Positions 1 through 12,175 of a DNA stretch of 64,000 bases are shown piece by piece. The DNA is from Capra hircus (taxonomy: Eukaryota; Chordata; Mammalia; Artiodactyla; Bovidae). How positions within the stretch are numbered: position 1 is the first letter of the stretch; each line of letters opens with the position of its first letter. Made by a program: the position numbers and the translations under genes. Location of the stretch: positions 33,722,575 to 33,786,574 of the forward strand of contig NC_030819.1 in NCBI RefSeq assembly GCF_001704415.2, written 5' to 3'. The notes beneath the pieces were generated by a model. It had not been told where the DNA came from. It was given only the letters and a program-made list of their open reading frames with translations, and did no database searches.

Positions 1-3000
1 CAAAACTTTACAGCTATCAGAGTTTTAATATCACATGATATATATATGAGCATATTCATGTTAGGGAAAAGATAGATGTGCCTAAATGGCCAATTATAAG
101 AATATTTAGGCCTAACTTTCCTAAAAATCTGAGGTTTATTTTATTTGTCCTCATTAATACTTTTCTGAATAATGAATTTGAGCAGGATTAATCTTGCTAA
201 ATTTCACTTCCTAATTTTTGAATTTGCACTATACTCTTGGTTTAGGTATCTTTTTGCTTTGATAAACTTGTAAATTTCTAAATTATTAGAATTGTACTTA
301 TTTTTTTAACTGACATAAAATTCCAGATACAGATATAAATATTAAAACCTTTGTCACTGCTGCTGCTAGTGATCAAGAATTTCATCCCTATTTTTTTCTT
401 ATAATATTTCACCATCTATAATAATTGACAAATTATTTTTATAGATAAAAGTTTTGTTTAGATGAACAAAATGTTTCTAGTATTATTTTTAATTTCTAAA
501 AGATAGTCATGACTACTCATTTAATCGCTATGATTTTAATCAGTAAATTACTAGGCTTTTTCTCCCTCTTTCCCTGATGCTGTGTCTCTATTGTGGGGTT
601 TGTATCTATATTTAATCTCTATATTCAAGAGAGAGGGCAAAATGCCAAATTCAAAGGTGAAAGCTTTAACTAGGCATCAATAAATTTTTAGAAAGTGAAA
701 TTAAAGTGTAACACTGAATATAGTTAGGTCTGGCACAATTAAATGAACAGTTTGTCTTCTATGATAAATCAGAGTTGGCTTTAATAATGAGATATTTTTA
801 CCAGTTGAGATAAAGCTGTAAATTTTTTATGTATCTGTCATTTTATTTAAATAGTCTTTGGAAGATGCTTATTACTTTTTGGATAGGCCCTTGTTTACAC
901 TTTGAAGTGAAGTGAGCTCGCTCAGTCTTGTCCGACTCTTTGCGACCCCATGGACTGTAGCCCACCAGGTTCTTCCATCCATGGGATTCTCCAGGCAAGG
1001 ATACTGGAGTGGGTTGCCATTTCCTTCTCCAGGGGAACTTTGCGACCCAGGGATCGAACCCAGGTCTCGCGCATTGTGGGCAGGCGCTTTACCCTCTGAG
1101 CCACCAGGGAAGTACCATTCCTCTATCTTTCCAGGATGAAGAGTCTTTGAACTAAAAATATATTGCATTTTGGGTAGAGTGAAACTAAATGTGATTTTTT
1201 TTTTTAATCCCATACACAAGTACACATTCTTGCAGATTTAATTGGCAAACCTATATTAGATAATTAAGCAAAAGAGCAATCATTATTCTTATCCTTTTAT
1301 AGTAAAACCTCTCACTAATTCAGAATTTATGGTACTTCAGATGCAGTATTTGTGATTTTTTTTTTGAGTAAAAATTCAAAATAACTTCTTCCTCTGAATT
1401 TTCAGGGCCATACTTTTAAGGGGAAACCTGTCTAAAATCACTAGCTTTTCAAACCAAGGGCTCAAGAAATGAAGGATTCCTTCAGCGTGCCTTCAGCCTC
1501 TGGGTCCAGCAATTAATTCTTGTATGTTAAAGGACTTTCATGTTTATGGTACATTTTTATGTAATATAGGCCTATTTTGAATTATAATGTAGGTAACCAC
1601 ATTTTATTTATTGTAGCGTTTAGTTTAATCTATAATCTATACTGCTTGAAGGTAATAAAACTGAATTTTTATTTAAACGTTCTGTAATTAAGACCTTTCC
1701 AGTAAGTCATATAGGCCATGTGTTATTCCGAATTAGTGAGGTTTTACTGTCCTAGTGTAGTAACGAGTTTAAAGCTTTTTAAAATGCTCAAGTCATTTAG
1801 TTATAGAAATGGAACTTGTAATTTAGGCCAGTTTTGTCTTACATTGGATATTACTAAAGATTAGAAATCTTAGAGTAAGGAAAGTGTACATGAACATGAA
1901 ATGATATTATTCTGTTTAGTATTCTAAAATGGGTAGTGAAAATACAGAATTATCTTAAATGTGTGTCTGTAGATCCACGTGTATCCACATATTATAGACA
2001 CTTAACTTAGATTTACTGTATCACAAAGCAATTAACTTAGGCTGTTTGACCTGAAATTCTTTTCAGACTTATATTTATTCCATGTGTAAGGAATTCGAAT
2101 CTTGATGATACAGAAGTCATATTTTAGTTCATCTGTAGTATTAGACTAGGAAAGTTCAGTTACCTTTCTTATTTACACATTCCAAAGAAAGTTGTTATGT
2201 TCTGGAATGTGTTTTTAAATTTTATAGTTAAAATACTAAAATACTTAATGTAGAAACCAGGGGGGAGGGAGGGTCTTAAAGCAAGTTTATGGTAGGGAAT
2301 TGGAGAAGAAGGGGAGAAAGAAGGAATAAAAGCAGAGGGTCTGGTTGAGAGTTGCGGTTGAGGGCCAAAGAAATCCACAAAGCAGACTGGCTAAGAGTCA
2401 AGGTGGGACAGGTGAAATGATTGACAGGAAACCATTGAACTACAGTAATTGGATAAAGCTATCTGATCTTTATAAATTTTTTAAAATTCAACTGAGTTTA
2501 GCAATACTGGTGGACAGAGTAGTCTTCCTAAGATGTGTTTGGGAAATCTAAGTGATTTGCAAGTCAGCTAGAATTTTTTTTTTTAATGACTAGCACTAAC
2601 AATATCACTAAATTTAAAACAGTTGTTAAATGACTTTGCATGCAGTTATTTTTTATACAAACTAAAATTTCCCATATAAACTTTTACATGTAGAATTTTG
2701 TTATTTCTATAACTCAATGACCCATTTACATCACATAACTGATTAGATTAAAAGGCTTTATCTGTAACCAGGCCTTATCTGTGTTTTTACTGATTGAGTA
2801 GTATTTTGCCAACAGAAATATATAGGTTATATTTTCAAAATTGGCTTCTTTGCAGGTAGATTCTTGATCTATCACTTCTAACAGCTACAGTTCCTTCTCG
2901 CTTGTTCCTTTTAACATTTTCTCTTGTTTTTCCATAGTAAACTGATTTAAAATTTTATTTTGAAGATGAGTCATGGCTTAATTACAAATTATAATACTTG

Positions 3001-3003
3001 CAG
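1..3003 (+). other. intron upstream of e1 (partial)
   Basis: AT-rich intron sequence with one ruminant SINE (904-1114). No exon-like segment, CpG island or further recognisable repeat is seen. Confidence 0.8.
904..1114 (-). mobile_element. Bov-tA SINE
   Basis: Read on the minus strand it starts with the tRNA-Glu derived head (ccctggtggctcagaggg, then ggttcgatccctgg, i.e. A and B boxes). It continues through the Bov-A body (ggaaatggcaacccactcc) to gtcgcaaagagtcggacaag and actgagcgagc. Bov-tA is restricted to ruminants and is mobilised by BovB. Confidence 0.9.
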
Positions 3004-3123
3004 ATGGAAGTGGAGAACGAGGAGAAAAGGATGCAAGCAAAATCACAACATACCCTCCAGGCTCCGTGCGATTTGACTGTGAGCTCCGGGCAGTACAAGT
3101 CAGCTGTGGATTTCACCACTCAG
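3004..3123 (+). CDS. MYCBP2: MYCBP2 exon e1: RCC1 repeat segment
   Basis: Enters in phase 1 and leaves in phase 1 (120 bases, about 40 residues). The frame reads DGSGERGEKDASKI, then RFDCELRAVQVSCGFHHS. The last part is the RCC1 signature in which a V-x-C-G-x-x-H strand opens a propeller blade. The donor is CAG/gtagca. The acceptor (ttgcag at 2998-3003) lacks a pyrimidine tract, so the 5' boundary is the least certain in the gene; frame continuity and fit to the family support it. It completes valine with e2. Confidence 0.88.
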
Positions 3124-4198
3124 GTAGCAGCTGGAACTTTAGGGTATAACTGCATTTTTACAATTGTGTTGAATAGCCTGTTTGTTTAGTTTGGACAAAT
3201 GTAGCCTGTTAGCCTTGTGTCAAAAGCTATAGCGTCTCTCAAATTTATGAAAGCATATTTATTAGACAGTCCTTTTTAATCTGTGAAATGCTTGTCTAGA
3301 GATCTGACTTCTCATCTGTCTTCTGATGGACTGATTTTATAATTCAAATCTTGAAATTCCTGAAGATAATTTTAAACTCTATAATTTTCTAATTTTTTTA
3401 TAAGCTGGTCACAAGCTTTGTTACTGTTCAGTGGGAAATGTGCATCCACAAATTCCTTTATTAAGAGCTTTTTAAAACATAATTTTAAAACTATTTTGTA
3501 CCAGTAAAATGTATTAATTTTATAAATGTAAACTTTTATCTGCTGTTAAAGCATTTGCAAAAACCATACATCTTACTTCAGCTTTGTTGTGCAATATTTA
3601 TAAGAAAATATCAAGTTTTAAATTAGAAAACTTTTTTTAAATGTAGAAAGTATTTCAGTTCCTACTAAATCATTGGCATTTGGGTTATATAGCTTAAGCT
3701 GTACTATACAACCTTTATAAAAATAAAAAATTCTTTCTTTATTGTTCAATATATTTCCTTATTTGGTAAGATATTGACAGATATTAAAGTTCTGACAGAC
3801 ATACTGATGTTGTACATAACCGTGCAGAGCTCAGACCCTCTACCTATATAATTATCCTAGATAGGAGAGAACATTTTGTATGTAGTTACTCATTAAAAAA
3901 AGACTGAACAGTTGACTCAGACCAATGTTTTATTAAATTTTAGTGTTATTAAATGGCATTTATAAGTTTAAAACTGTATTTTTTAAAAACATTATACATT
4001 TTTATAACTTAACAAAAATATTTTACAGAAGTAAAATTATATCATTTCTCATTAAATATAAATGTCTTTACTTCTATTGCCTATTCTTAATGACTCTACA
4101 AATTTTAAATAGTGAAGCTTGAACTGCTTTCAGTATACTTGTGATAGAAATATAAAATGCATATAATGAAAAAATAAAGCTCTGAATTTTTGTTTCAG
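3124..4198 (+). other. intron 1
   Basis: 1.1 kb of AT-rich intron. I see no recognisable repeat or alternative exon in it. Confidence 0.8.
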
Positions 4199-4280
4199 TG
4201 GTTTTGATGGAAAATGGTGATGTCTACACATTTGGGTATGGGCAGCATGGGCAGCTCGGACATGGAGATGTCAATTCCAG
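4199..4280 (+). CDS. MYCBP2: MYCBP2 exon e2: RCC1 repeat core
   Basis: 82 bases, phase 1 to phase 2. It encodes VVLMENGDVYTFG followed by YGQHGQLGHGDVNSR. The pattern G-x-V-Y-x-F-G-x-G-x-x-G-Q-L-G-x-G is a textbook RCC1 blade. The acceptor tttgtttcag is strong and the donor is CCAG/gtactt. The final AG pairs with the first G of e3 to give arginine. RCC1 blades in this protein have been linked to adenylyl cyclase inhibition and to KCC2 binding (family knowledge). Confidence 0.95.
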
Positions 4281-5117
4281 GTACTTTAACATCTTGTGTG
4301 AAAGTGGGTTTTTTTTTCTTCTTTACTTTTTTCCTTCGAAATATATATTTCTACACACTATATAGTATTTATACCACAGTTTTGGAAAGCGTGGCCCATA
4401 AATTATTGGTGGTTCTTGATTTTGTGGTTGAATGTTTTTGTGGGGACAAATGATTTTGTGTTTTAGGAGAAAAGTTGATTTACATTTTATACATTTAAAA
4501 TGTAAGAGCGATTATGATTACCAGGAAATCACACTATATTCTTCAGAATTAATATCTTCTTAAAGGCTATTCATGGCAATAGTAAAGATAGTGACTATCC
4601 CCAAATGGCATTTTAATAAATCAGCAAAGGATATATTCATATTCTTTGATGTTATCTATTTTAAAATTTTAGCCTAATATTAACATGATATCATCAAAGT
4701 TTTTGAATAATTTTCAAACAAAATGGTCACTCCGAGAAACTGTTTAGACTTATCCAGAATAGTTAAGAACTAATTGTGGTAGAGACTATTGGACATATTT
4801 CATTATTCCTTTTTCCGTACCTCATCTGGTAATAAGGTTTTAGTTGATGACAGAACCATGAAACTAAAGGCTTCATTTTCCCACCTCCATTGCAGCAAGA
4901 TATGGCCGTGTGAACTGCAGTGCTGTGTGCCGTTTTGGGTCACTGCTAAAGGGAAGGGGGATACCCTTCCATTTCTCTGTCTCCCCTCCCTGCTTGCTGC
5001 CTGGAGTTCATGCCTGGTGGTGGGGAGCTGGAGAAGTCATCACAGCAGTCCTAAGTTGGAAACTGTGTATTGAGAATGGAAGAGCCACAGGATAGAAACA
5101 GTCTGGGTCCCTGACAC

Positions 5118-5221
5118 CACGGAACTTCTACAACAGCTCCTTATACTTGGGTGCTTACCTGAGAGAGAACACGGAACTTCTACAACAGCTCCTTATACTT
5201 GGGTGCTTACCTGAGAGAGAA
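5118..5221. repeat. 52-bp tandem duplication, two identical copies
   Basis: Copy 1 is 5118-5169 and copy 2 is 5170-5221. They are identical by eye (each begins cacggaacttctac and ends gagagagaa). Lack of divergence implies a recent event or an assembly artefact. Confidence 0.93.
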
Positions 5222-6040
5222 ATTCTATTTGTTTAAGTCCTGGTTTCTTGACTTTCATCACAGCAGCTGAGTCCACATCTGCTTAATACAATGAGAGTGC
5301 TTTGGGTTAGAAGTGTAGAAAATTCATCTTTATTAGCTCACGTCTTCCCAGAAGATGCTAAAGCAGGATTAGATGTACAAAGAGTTTATGGATAGAAAAC
5401 TACTGTGAAAGGGAAGAGAACACGAGTCTGCCTGAGGTAGGTCTGACCCCTGTGAAAGGAAAGAGGGAAGAAGAATGGGACAGGAAGAGTCAGGTCACAG
5501 TGCATTTCTGACTGAGTGTTAGCCAGGCCAGCGGGGTGTCCTCAAGCCAAGGTGACTTTCGGAAGAGTTCCACATTGGGCAGGACGGGCCAGCTCTCATC
5601 CTTCACAGAGCCCAGTCACAAGCTGGTAGCTTCCCAGGGGAAGGATGGCCTCGTGGACCCAAAGAAGCATCGCCAGAGTCTGTCAGCCACTTGTGCTCCC
5701 TGCAGCAGGTGGTCTTCAGGATCTGAATGGTCCCCATGTATGGCTGCCCCGTCACTGACACCAGGTTTATGTGTAAGTCTGGGAGATATAGGGCCCTTTC
5801 AGGCTAGACATGACTCACCAATCCAGTCTGCCACAGAACCTCCTTTCTTTTTGTGTCTCTGCTCTTGCCTAATTCTTCCATGTATTCATAAGATACCTGC
5901 CAGAATCAATTGGAACTGTATGATTTCTCACTCACATACACTGAGTCACTCCAGTCATTAAATAAAATCCAGAATTTTCACTTTATTCTGAAATGACTGC
6001 ATTACTGTGGCAAGGATGATACCATTTACATAGTAAAGAC

Positions 6041-6258
6041 CAGTGATCCTTAATCCTGGCTGCACAGTAGAGTTGCTTGGGGGACTTCAAAAATACCACC
6101 CCTGGATTCTAAGTCTAGAATTTTTAAGAGGCATGTGTGGAGAGGTGGGCATTGGGAGTGGGAGATGGTGGCCACAAGGGTTGGATAGAATGCTAGCATC
6201 AGTTTTTCCTTAAATGCTCTCGACGCTCTAGTGTGCCTCCAGGATTAAGGAAACACTG
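6041..6258. mobile_element. MER5A-like hAT (Charlie) non-autonomous element
   Basis: It starts cagtgatccttaatcctggc and ends ccaggattaaggaaacactg, which are inverted terminal repeats. The inside (gctgcacagtagagttgctt) fits MER5A. An 8-bp target duplication is not visible, as expected for an old copy. Confidence 0.8.
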
Positions 6259-7904
6259 TCCATCCTAGAGGGCAGGCTCAGACCTATGTGCAGTGCCATG
6301 CACACAAAATGAGGATGAAAGGAATGTCCTTAGTTGCTTTGATGAATGCTGTTACTAATGAGAAGAGACAATTGAGGTATCATTGAGTTCAGCTTCTCAC
6401 TAAAAGCATAAGTGAAGCATACATTTATTTGTTAAGACATTTATAAAACCAGCACAACCTTAGTGACAAGTATTGTGCTTGGAAAGAGAAAAAAGTTTTT
6501 AACAAAATTATTTTACCAAATGTCACTGGATATGGCATTTATATTTTGGGCGTTGGATATCACAGAGTATCAGTGGCTTTGCAGGGTTGAGCAGTTACTA
6601 TTACAGGCTTTAGAAGGTAGCAGATACTTTGTTTCACAGGGTTAATGACCATCACTCTTACAGAGACTGAGACAGGGCTTGTAATATGTGGGGAGAAGAG
6701 TTTGGAAGCTTTTTGTTCTGTTTCTCACAGAAGATTCATGACCCAGAAGAGGATTTAGTATTATTACCATCATCGTCATCATCATTTTTGCATTGTTACT
6801 TAGCTGGCAATTATTTTGTGAGTCATGACATAACCTGGGAAAGGTGCTTTACAGTTATATGTGAGAGAGCAATCAGTCATGTGTGCAGCAAGGGGGATAT
6901 GTCTTCACAAATCAGACTTTGTACTTGGATGTCATTCCGCAGAAAAGAGTTAACAGATAGCTGTGTTTCCTGGTCTTGACTGAGTGGGAGGGAAGTAATG
7001 AAAATCATATCTATGATTAAATTGCAACCCTCAGGTGACTGTGCTGTGTGAAGAATGAACAGAATAAGTGCAAGACTCTGCCAGCCCTCCTTGAGGTTTA
7101 ACGGCTTTTGAAAGGGAAGGACCTCACGTCAGCTTTTCAAATGAAGAGGGTACCTAAAAACATTGCCTCCTGGTCCTGATTATCACCCAGCGAGCACCAC
7201 ACCTTGCCTTGCAGTGACTTGCTCAGGCGACAGTATCATAGCAATATGCTAAGTATTTTTAATAGTTTGACTGTATCTTCATGAACTAGGATAGCTTTTA
7301 ATGTTGAAGTTTAAACAATTAGGGTTTTTTTAAGGAGATTAAACTCTGGTGGGATTTGTCTTAACTGCCCAAAGGTGTTCTTTCCCAACGTGTAAATTTT
7401 CACTCCTGGTTCTATTGATTGAGTTGTCACTGGAGGGCTGATTCCATGTGCTGTGGGGAGTGTCAAGCTGGGGCATGGAATGACATAACGCCTACACGTT
7501 GTACCTGGTGGATTAAATGAAAACCAGTCAAAACCATCTGTGCTGTAAACATGCTAGTTACTCTGTCTGTCTGGATCCATGTGGGATTTGGAAGGCAGGA
7601 GCCAGGAACTGTTACAGATTCCGAAAGGAGTTGACCGTGTGTATGGAGGGAACAACGCCTCAATAGCATACCTATTAACTAACTTACCACAAAGCAGAAC
7701 ATTTATAAATATTTTGTTGAAAATAGGGTTGAAAGGTATTTTTTTAAAGTTTCTCGTAACCAAGTGTTTGTAACTGAAGTTTATTGTATAGCACACATTA
7801 GTAATGTGTGATGAATGTAAGATAGATATTGTAGTGTGCATGTGCTGAGGGTAGAAACATGTTATTGGTGTTCTCTTTATTTCATGTGTTGTCCTGCCAG
7901 AGTG

Positions 7905-8110
7905 ACTGAGCCTGATTTTGTCACTTGGTGCCAGTGTGACCTTGCCCAAATTAGTTAACTGTTTTTGTGGCTCAGTTTCTTTCTTAAATGGGAATAAATA
8001 TTTCTCTCAGAAGGTGGTTGTGAAAATTCAGGGAGATGATACGTGTTGTTTTCTTAGCACAAGCTCCTAGCTCATAGTAAATGCTCAGTAAATGTTGGCT
8101 GTTACTGTTG
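7905..8110 (+). repeat. MIR SINE fragment
   Basis: It contains the MIR core and tail pattern: gtgaccttgcccaaattagt, ctcagtttctttcttaaatg and atgctcagtaaatgttggct. It is diverged, as expected for a pan-mammalian repeat. Confidence 0.75.
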
Positions 8111-8404
8111 CTGGTTTTAAAAGGGGTTGTCGAAAAGCTTCTGAGGATTTTTATGCATTCACTCATGACTCAGCCCTCTTTTTTGTTTGTTTGTATTCTT
8201 CAGTCTGCTTCTAAATCTCTGAATTACAAATTATTTTACAATTTTCAGTAAACGTAAACCTGGATGTTGGGAAAGAGACTGTATAGTTTAGATGCCTTTA
8301 TTCTCGGGGTTTTTTTTCCAGTGGAATCTTAATACTTCTAATGTTTCTGAGTCTCATCTTTATCTTGCTTTAATAAATCCTCCTTCTGTGTTAATATGCT
8401 ACAC

Positions 8405-8570
8405 ATCATGGTGTCTGGAACCATTTAGACGAGGTTTAGATCTTTGTTTCATCTCTTACCAACTATGTAACGGTAATTTACTAAGCCTTAGTTTAAATAA
8501 TCCCATAGGATTGTTAAAGAATTAATATAGTGTCTACAAAATGCCTGGCATGCATACGCATACAGATGTA
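8405..8570 (+). repeat. MIR-like SINE fragment
   Basis: Order of pieces (ccaactatgtaac, cttagtttaaataatcccat, ggattgttaaagaattaa, aatgcctggcatgcat) follows the MIR 3' half. Strongly diverged. Confidence 0.6.
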
Positions 8571-8836
8571 ATGTTTGTTTCCAGTTCTTCCTCTGTTTAC
8601 CAAATAATTTAATAAATGGACTCTGGTATCACGAAAGAGTTTGTTAGAAGAAATGCCACCAACTTTGGGAAAATCCTTTTTAAAGCACATCAGATCTATA
8701 CATAAAATTATTTTGATAATCAGTGATATAGTTTATATGAAAATGCTGCATAAACTGCAAACAGATCAACAGTTACAGGAACTTTCCCAATAATTCTTTG
8801 TTTGGATCAAACTGAACATTTCTGTGAGGGCTTTGA

Positions 8837-9061
8837 TGGCGCTTTAGTTGCTCGGTCATGTCCGACTCCAGCAGCCTCATGCACTGTTGCCTGCCAGCCT
8901 CCTCTGTCCCTGAGATTTCCCAGGCAGGAATCCTGGAGTGGGTTGCTATTTCCTTCTCCAGGGGATCTTCCCAACCCAGGGATAGAACCCAAGTCTCCTG
9001 CACTGTAGGTGGTCTCCTGCATTAAAGGCGGATTCTTTACCGACAGCCACCAGGGAAGTCC
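8837..9061 (-). mobile_element. Bov-tA SINE
   Basis: On the minus strand: gacttccctggtggct head, a B-box region (gggttctatccctggg, one change from the usual), the Bov-A body, and gagtcggacatgaccgagc. The head carries an extra short repeat (tctcctgcactgtaggtgg then tctcctgcattaaaggcgg on the + strand, 8994-9031). Confidence 0.88.
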
Positions 9062-10059
9062 TATCGTTCACCACACAGTCCTTCGGCATGGTAATTGATT
9101 ATTGCGAAAGCTCATGGTACCTCAGGTTTGAGAACCACTCAGTCTAGCCATACTATTGTGCCCTCAGGTAGAAACGACTACTCCTTGGAGGCAGAGCCGT
9201 TCTGCTTTCCTCCGCTTTTATCACTACACATCTTGCTGTTAGTCACCGCCTTTCATTCTTTGAAAATGTAGTTTTCACAGTGTTTTCCCAGTCTGAGTCT
9301 TACCATGCTCCTGAATGGTCCCGTACAATATAGTCACCTTGACACCTTAGTTAGATCTAGTGAACCTTACTTCCGTATTCATGGTGGTCATTCCCAGGAC
9401 CCACAATGGATAGCTGTAACTCTGAATTTTTCATTTTAAACAACACATAATCTGATGACAAATTTTTCTTCTGTTACTTAGCATGGCTTTACTTGGTGTT
9501 TGACTGTATCAGTACTTCATTCTCTGCAGCCCTCTACTTTTTTTCACTCTCTAGGATCACTTAACAACCGAAGTCTGAGGTTGTCATTTATTTTCTTCAC
9601 CCTGACCCTTACCAGTATCCTCAGTTTTCTCACCCTCTTGATCTTGATGCTAAGGTGTGACAAAACTTCAAGCATGAGTCAGTCTACTTACGTTTTCTAT
9701 GTCTCGCTTGGACTTCTGGAAGAAAAGGAAGTCTCTGTACTTACACAGATTGTTATGACTCATAGATTCAGTCAGTCCTTCTACAGTGGGCAGTGATCCC
9801 CCTGTTTTCTAGTTTTGAGCTATTTGATTTAAGCCCTTTTGAGAATGTGATGAAGAATATGGGCTGTCTCTTCAGAAAAACAGACATAAGGATATACACT
9901 TAAAAGTTGGCTTATAAAATTAAAAGTTTCACCAATCTCTTGAAGCTCACTCTTAGAATTCCTGTAAGTCATTTGGATCTGGGTTAAAACCTTATGGTCT
10001 AGGTTTCTCTTTCTTACACTCACCATGATACCCTTTGCATAATCTTCAGATCTTCTCCT

Positions 10060-10990
10060 CACTCATTTCTTCTTGCTCTTAGCCCTTGACCTCTATTCCT
10101 GTCACAGCAAAAATGAAAACATTAGATGGGAAGTTCTTCAGCCCAGTGACTCTACAAACCTGCCTGCGTCCGTACTTCCTCTATGCTCCTTCTTCATGTT
10201 ACCCTGAAAGAGGGCCTGCTCATGTCCCCACCCTGAGACCTTTCTGCCTTTCCCATGGGGATCTGATTCCGTTTCTTTTCTCCTCTCTGAACCATATCCC
10301 CTCATCTTTACTCTCTCTTTCACCTTACGCAAGTTCTTAAAAAGGACAGAGCTTCCCCTTCAGCTCTTTTTCCCTCTAGCTGTTGGTTTCCGTTTCTTTT
10401 TCCCTTTCCTGCTAAGATTTTGAAGGGATTTTGTGTAGTCTCTGACCCCACTGTGAGTGCCTCCTTTGCTGCATAGTATCGCGCCTGCCTCTACCAAAGA
10501 CTTCTTGCAAAATAGAGTGGTCATCTGTCTCTGTCTCTGAGGCATTCAGCGTGTACAGTATTCCTCTTTCCTTGAAATGACTCTCTACATAGCACTTTTT
10601 CCCAGAGTTCATTGTTTGTTATGTCCTAGATTTCTGTGAGCTCTTCTTCCTTTGTTCCTACCTAAATTATAGAAGAAACTTACAATGAAAACTATCTCTT
10701 TTCTCTCTTTGTCTTCCTAGATCTTATTCTCTATCTTAAGTGAATGTTGCCACCATCTGCCTGTTACTGAAGCAGAAACTCTTCTTTGCACCGCCCCCCC
10801 CCCCCCCCATCAGCCATTTCCAGAGTCTAGTCAGGTGTGTTCCTTACAGAGCTGTCGAAACATTGCTTTCAGTTCGCACTGTTCCTAGTTCAGGTCTTCA
10901 CTATAACTCATCCAGATCATCACAACATTTTCTTGACTAGGTTTCCAGCTGCTAGTCTTGCCTCTTCCCAATTCATTTTTCACTGCAGCC
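10060..10990 (+). mobile_element. L2 LINE remnant
   Basis: CT-rich text such as cctctattcctgtcacagc, caaaaatgaaaacattagat and ccctctagctgttgg resembles the L2 ORF2 sense strand. It is heavily decayed with no useful frame. It includes the C15 run at 10794-10808. Family assignment is from memory. Confidence 0.5.
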
Positions 10991-11207
10991 TGAATAACCA
11001 TTTAAAAACATATTATATGTAATTAAAAAAATTTTAAAGTGTTACAGCACCTCAGAAACAGAGCTCTCCTATGTGTGGACTTTTTCTACAGTGATGATTA
11101 TTCTTCTGTATATACATAGTGATTACTGAAAGTGGTTAATAAAGAATAAATAAGGTGATAGAAGGGTGATTACAAGAACAGATACGACAGATGCAAGGAT
11201 GCCATTT

Positions 11208-11462
11208 ATCATAATAGTTACCATTTATTAATTACTGTGTACCAATCACTGAGCCAAGCACTTGACATATATGAGCTTCTTTTTTGTACATAGGAACCCT
11301 ATGAGGTAAACGTGGTTTAGTTTTATCTCCATGTAAAAGAAGAGAAAACTGAACTACAAAAAGGATGAAAACTGAACTACAAAAAGAATGAGTAACTTGT
11401 TGAGAGTCATGGAATGTTGCTGCTGCGTGGTGGAGCCGGGACTCACAGCCAGGCAGTCTGCT
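11208..11462 (-). repeat. MIR fragment with internal 23-bp tandem duplication
   Basis: Antisense MIR pattern: ttaattactgtgtaccaatc, gaaccctatgaggtaaac, and gtggagccgggactcacagc. Inside it, 11344-11366 and 11367-11389 are adjacent near-identical copies (one mismatch) of a unit containing gaaaactgaactac. Confidence 0.75.
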
Positions 11463-12057
11463 TTAGGGTCCGAGCCTGCAGCTGCTGCTGTGGTGCCTCT
11501 CATGATATGGTGTTCTAACTCATGAGATACTCTGTATGCTAAAATCTGAAAGTGCAGTGGAAAAAGGTAGAAAAGAAGATGAAAAGTTAATTGGCAGTTC
11601 AGTGGGAAAAGGGTAGAAAGGAAGACATAAAACTGTTTTGTGTGGTCCTTGGATTGTATTCCGGGTAAATCAGCACATGATTTTTATTTTATTTAACAAA
11701 TATTTGTAGAGCTCTCTGACTTACCATTCACTTTATAAGTTAACATTTTTTTTCTTTTAAAACAAATGTAGGTATAGTCTTTCAGAAAAAATAATAATTC
11801 TTTTCCATAGTTAGACCAGTAAATTCAAGAAATCTTTTTATGAATCTCCGTCATGTCAGTGCTTATGTCTTTCTCATCTTTGTGTACCTAATATGAAGAC
11901 TGGAGATAGGCATAATATGGTACCTAAGTAAGTGTTTGATGAATATTCTTATTAGTGCCTTTTATCTCTTGTTTTTTTTATTACATTGTTTATTGATCTT
12001 TATTTCAGTTGGATCTTGAGAGAAATTGACTAAATTTTTTTTTTTTTTTTAACCTAG

Positions 12058-12175
12058 GGGATGTCCCACTCTTGTTCAAGCATTGCCAGGCCCTAGCACA
12101 CAAGTTACCGCAGGCAGTAACCACACGGCAGCGCTTTTAATGGATGGACAGGTCTTCACATTCGGAAGCTTTTCT
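12058..12175 (+). CDS. MYCBP2: MYCBP2 exon e3: RCC1 repeat
   Basis: 118 bases, phase 2 to phase 0. After the shared arginine it reads GCPTLVQALPGPSTQ, then VTAGSNHTAALLMDGQ and VFTFGSFS. V-x-A-G-x-x-H-T-x-x-L-x-x-D-G-x-V-x-x-F-G is the standard RCC1 blade. A long T tract (12035-12050) precedes acceptor cctag. The donor is TCT/gtaagg. The intron before it is 7.8 kb, the longest in the window. Confidence 0.95.

Larger units (their letters stand above)
4281..12057 (+). other. intron 2 (7.8 kb)
   Basis: The longest intron here. It holds a 52-bp tandem duplication, a MER5A-like element, MIR fragments, one Bov-tA, an L2 remnant with a C15 run, and a MIR carrying a 23-bp tandem duplication. The part at 4800-6000 is GC-richer than its surroundings and has a 141-codon open frame at 5536-5961, but I recognise no family in it; an old LTR is possible. 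Confidence 0.75.

Noticed and set aside
5536..5961. 141-codon open frame on + strand in intron 2
   Set aside because: No recognised motif, S/P-rich chance-like composition, and no matching splice phases with MYCBP2. Probably GC-rich repeat-derived sequence.
10794..10808. C15 run as a possible G-quadruplex or control element
   Set aside because: A single mononucleotide run in an L2 remnant, without exon or promoter nearby; treated as simple sequence.
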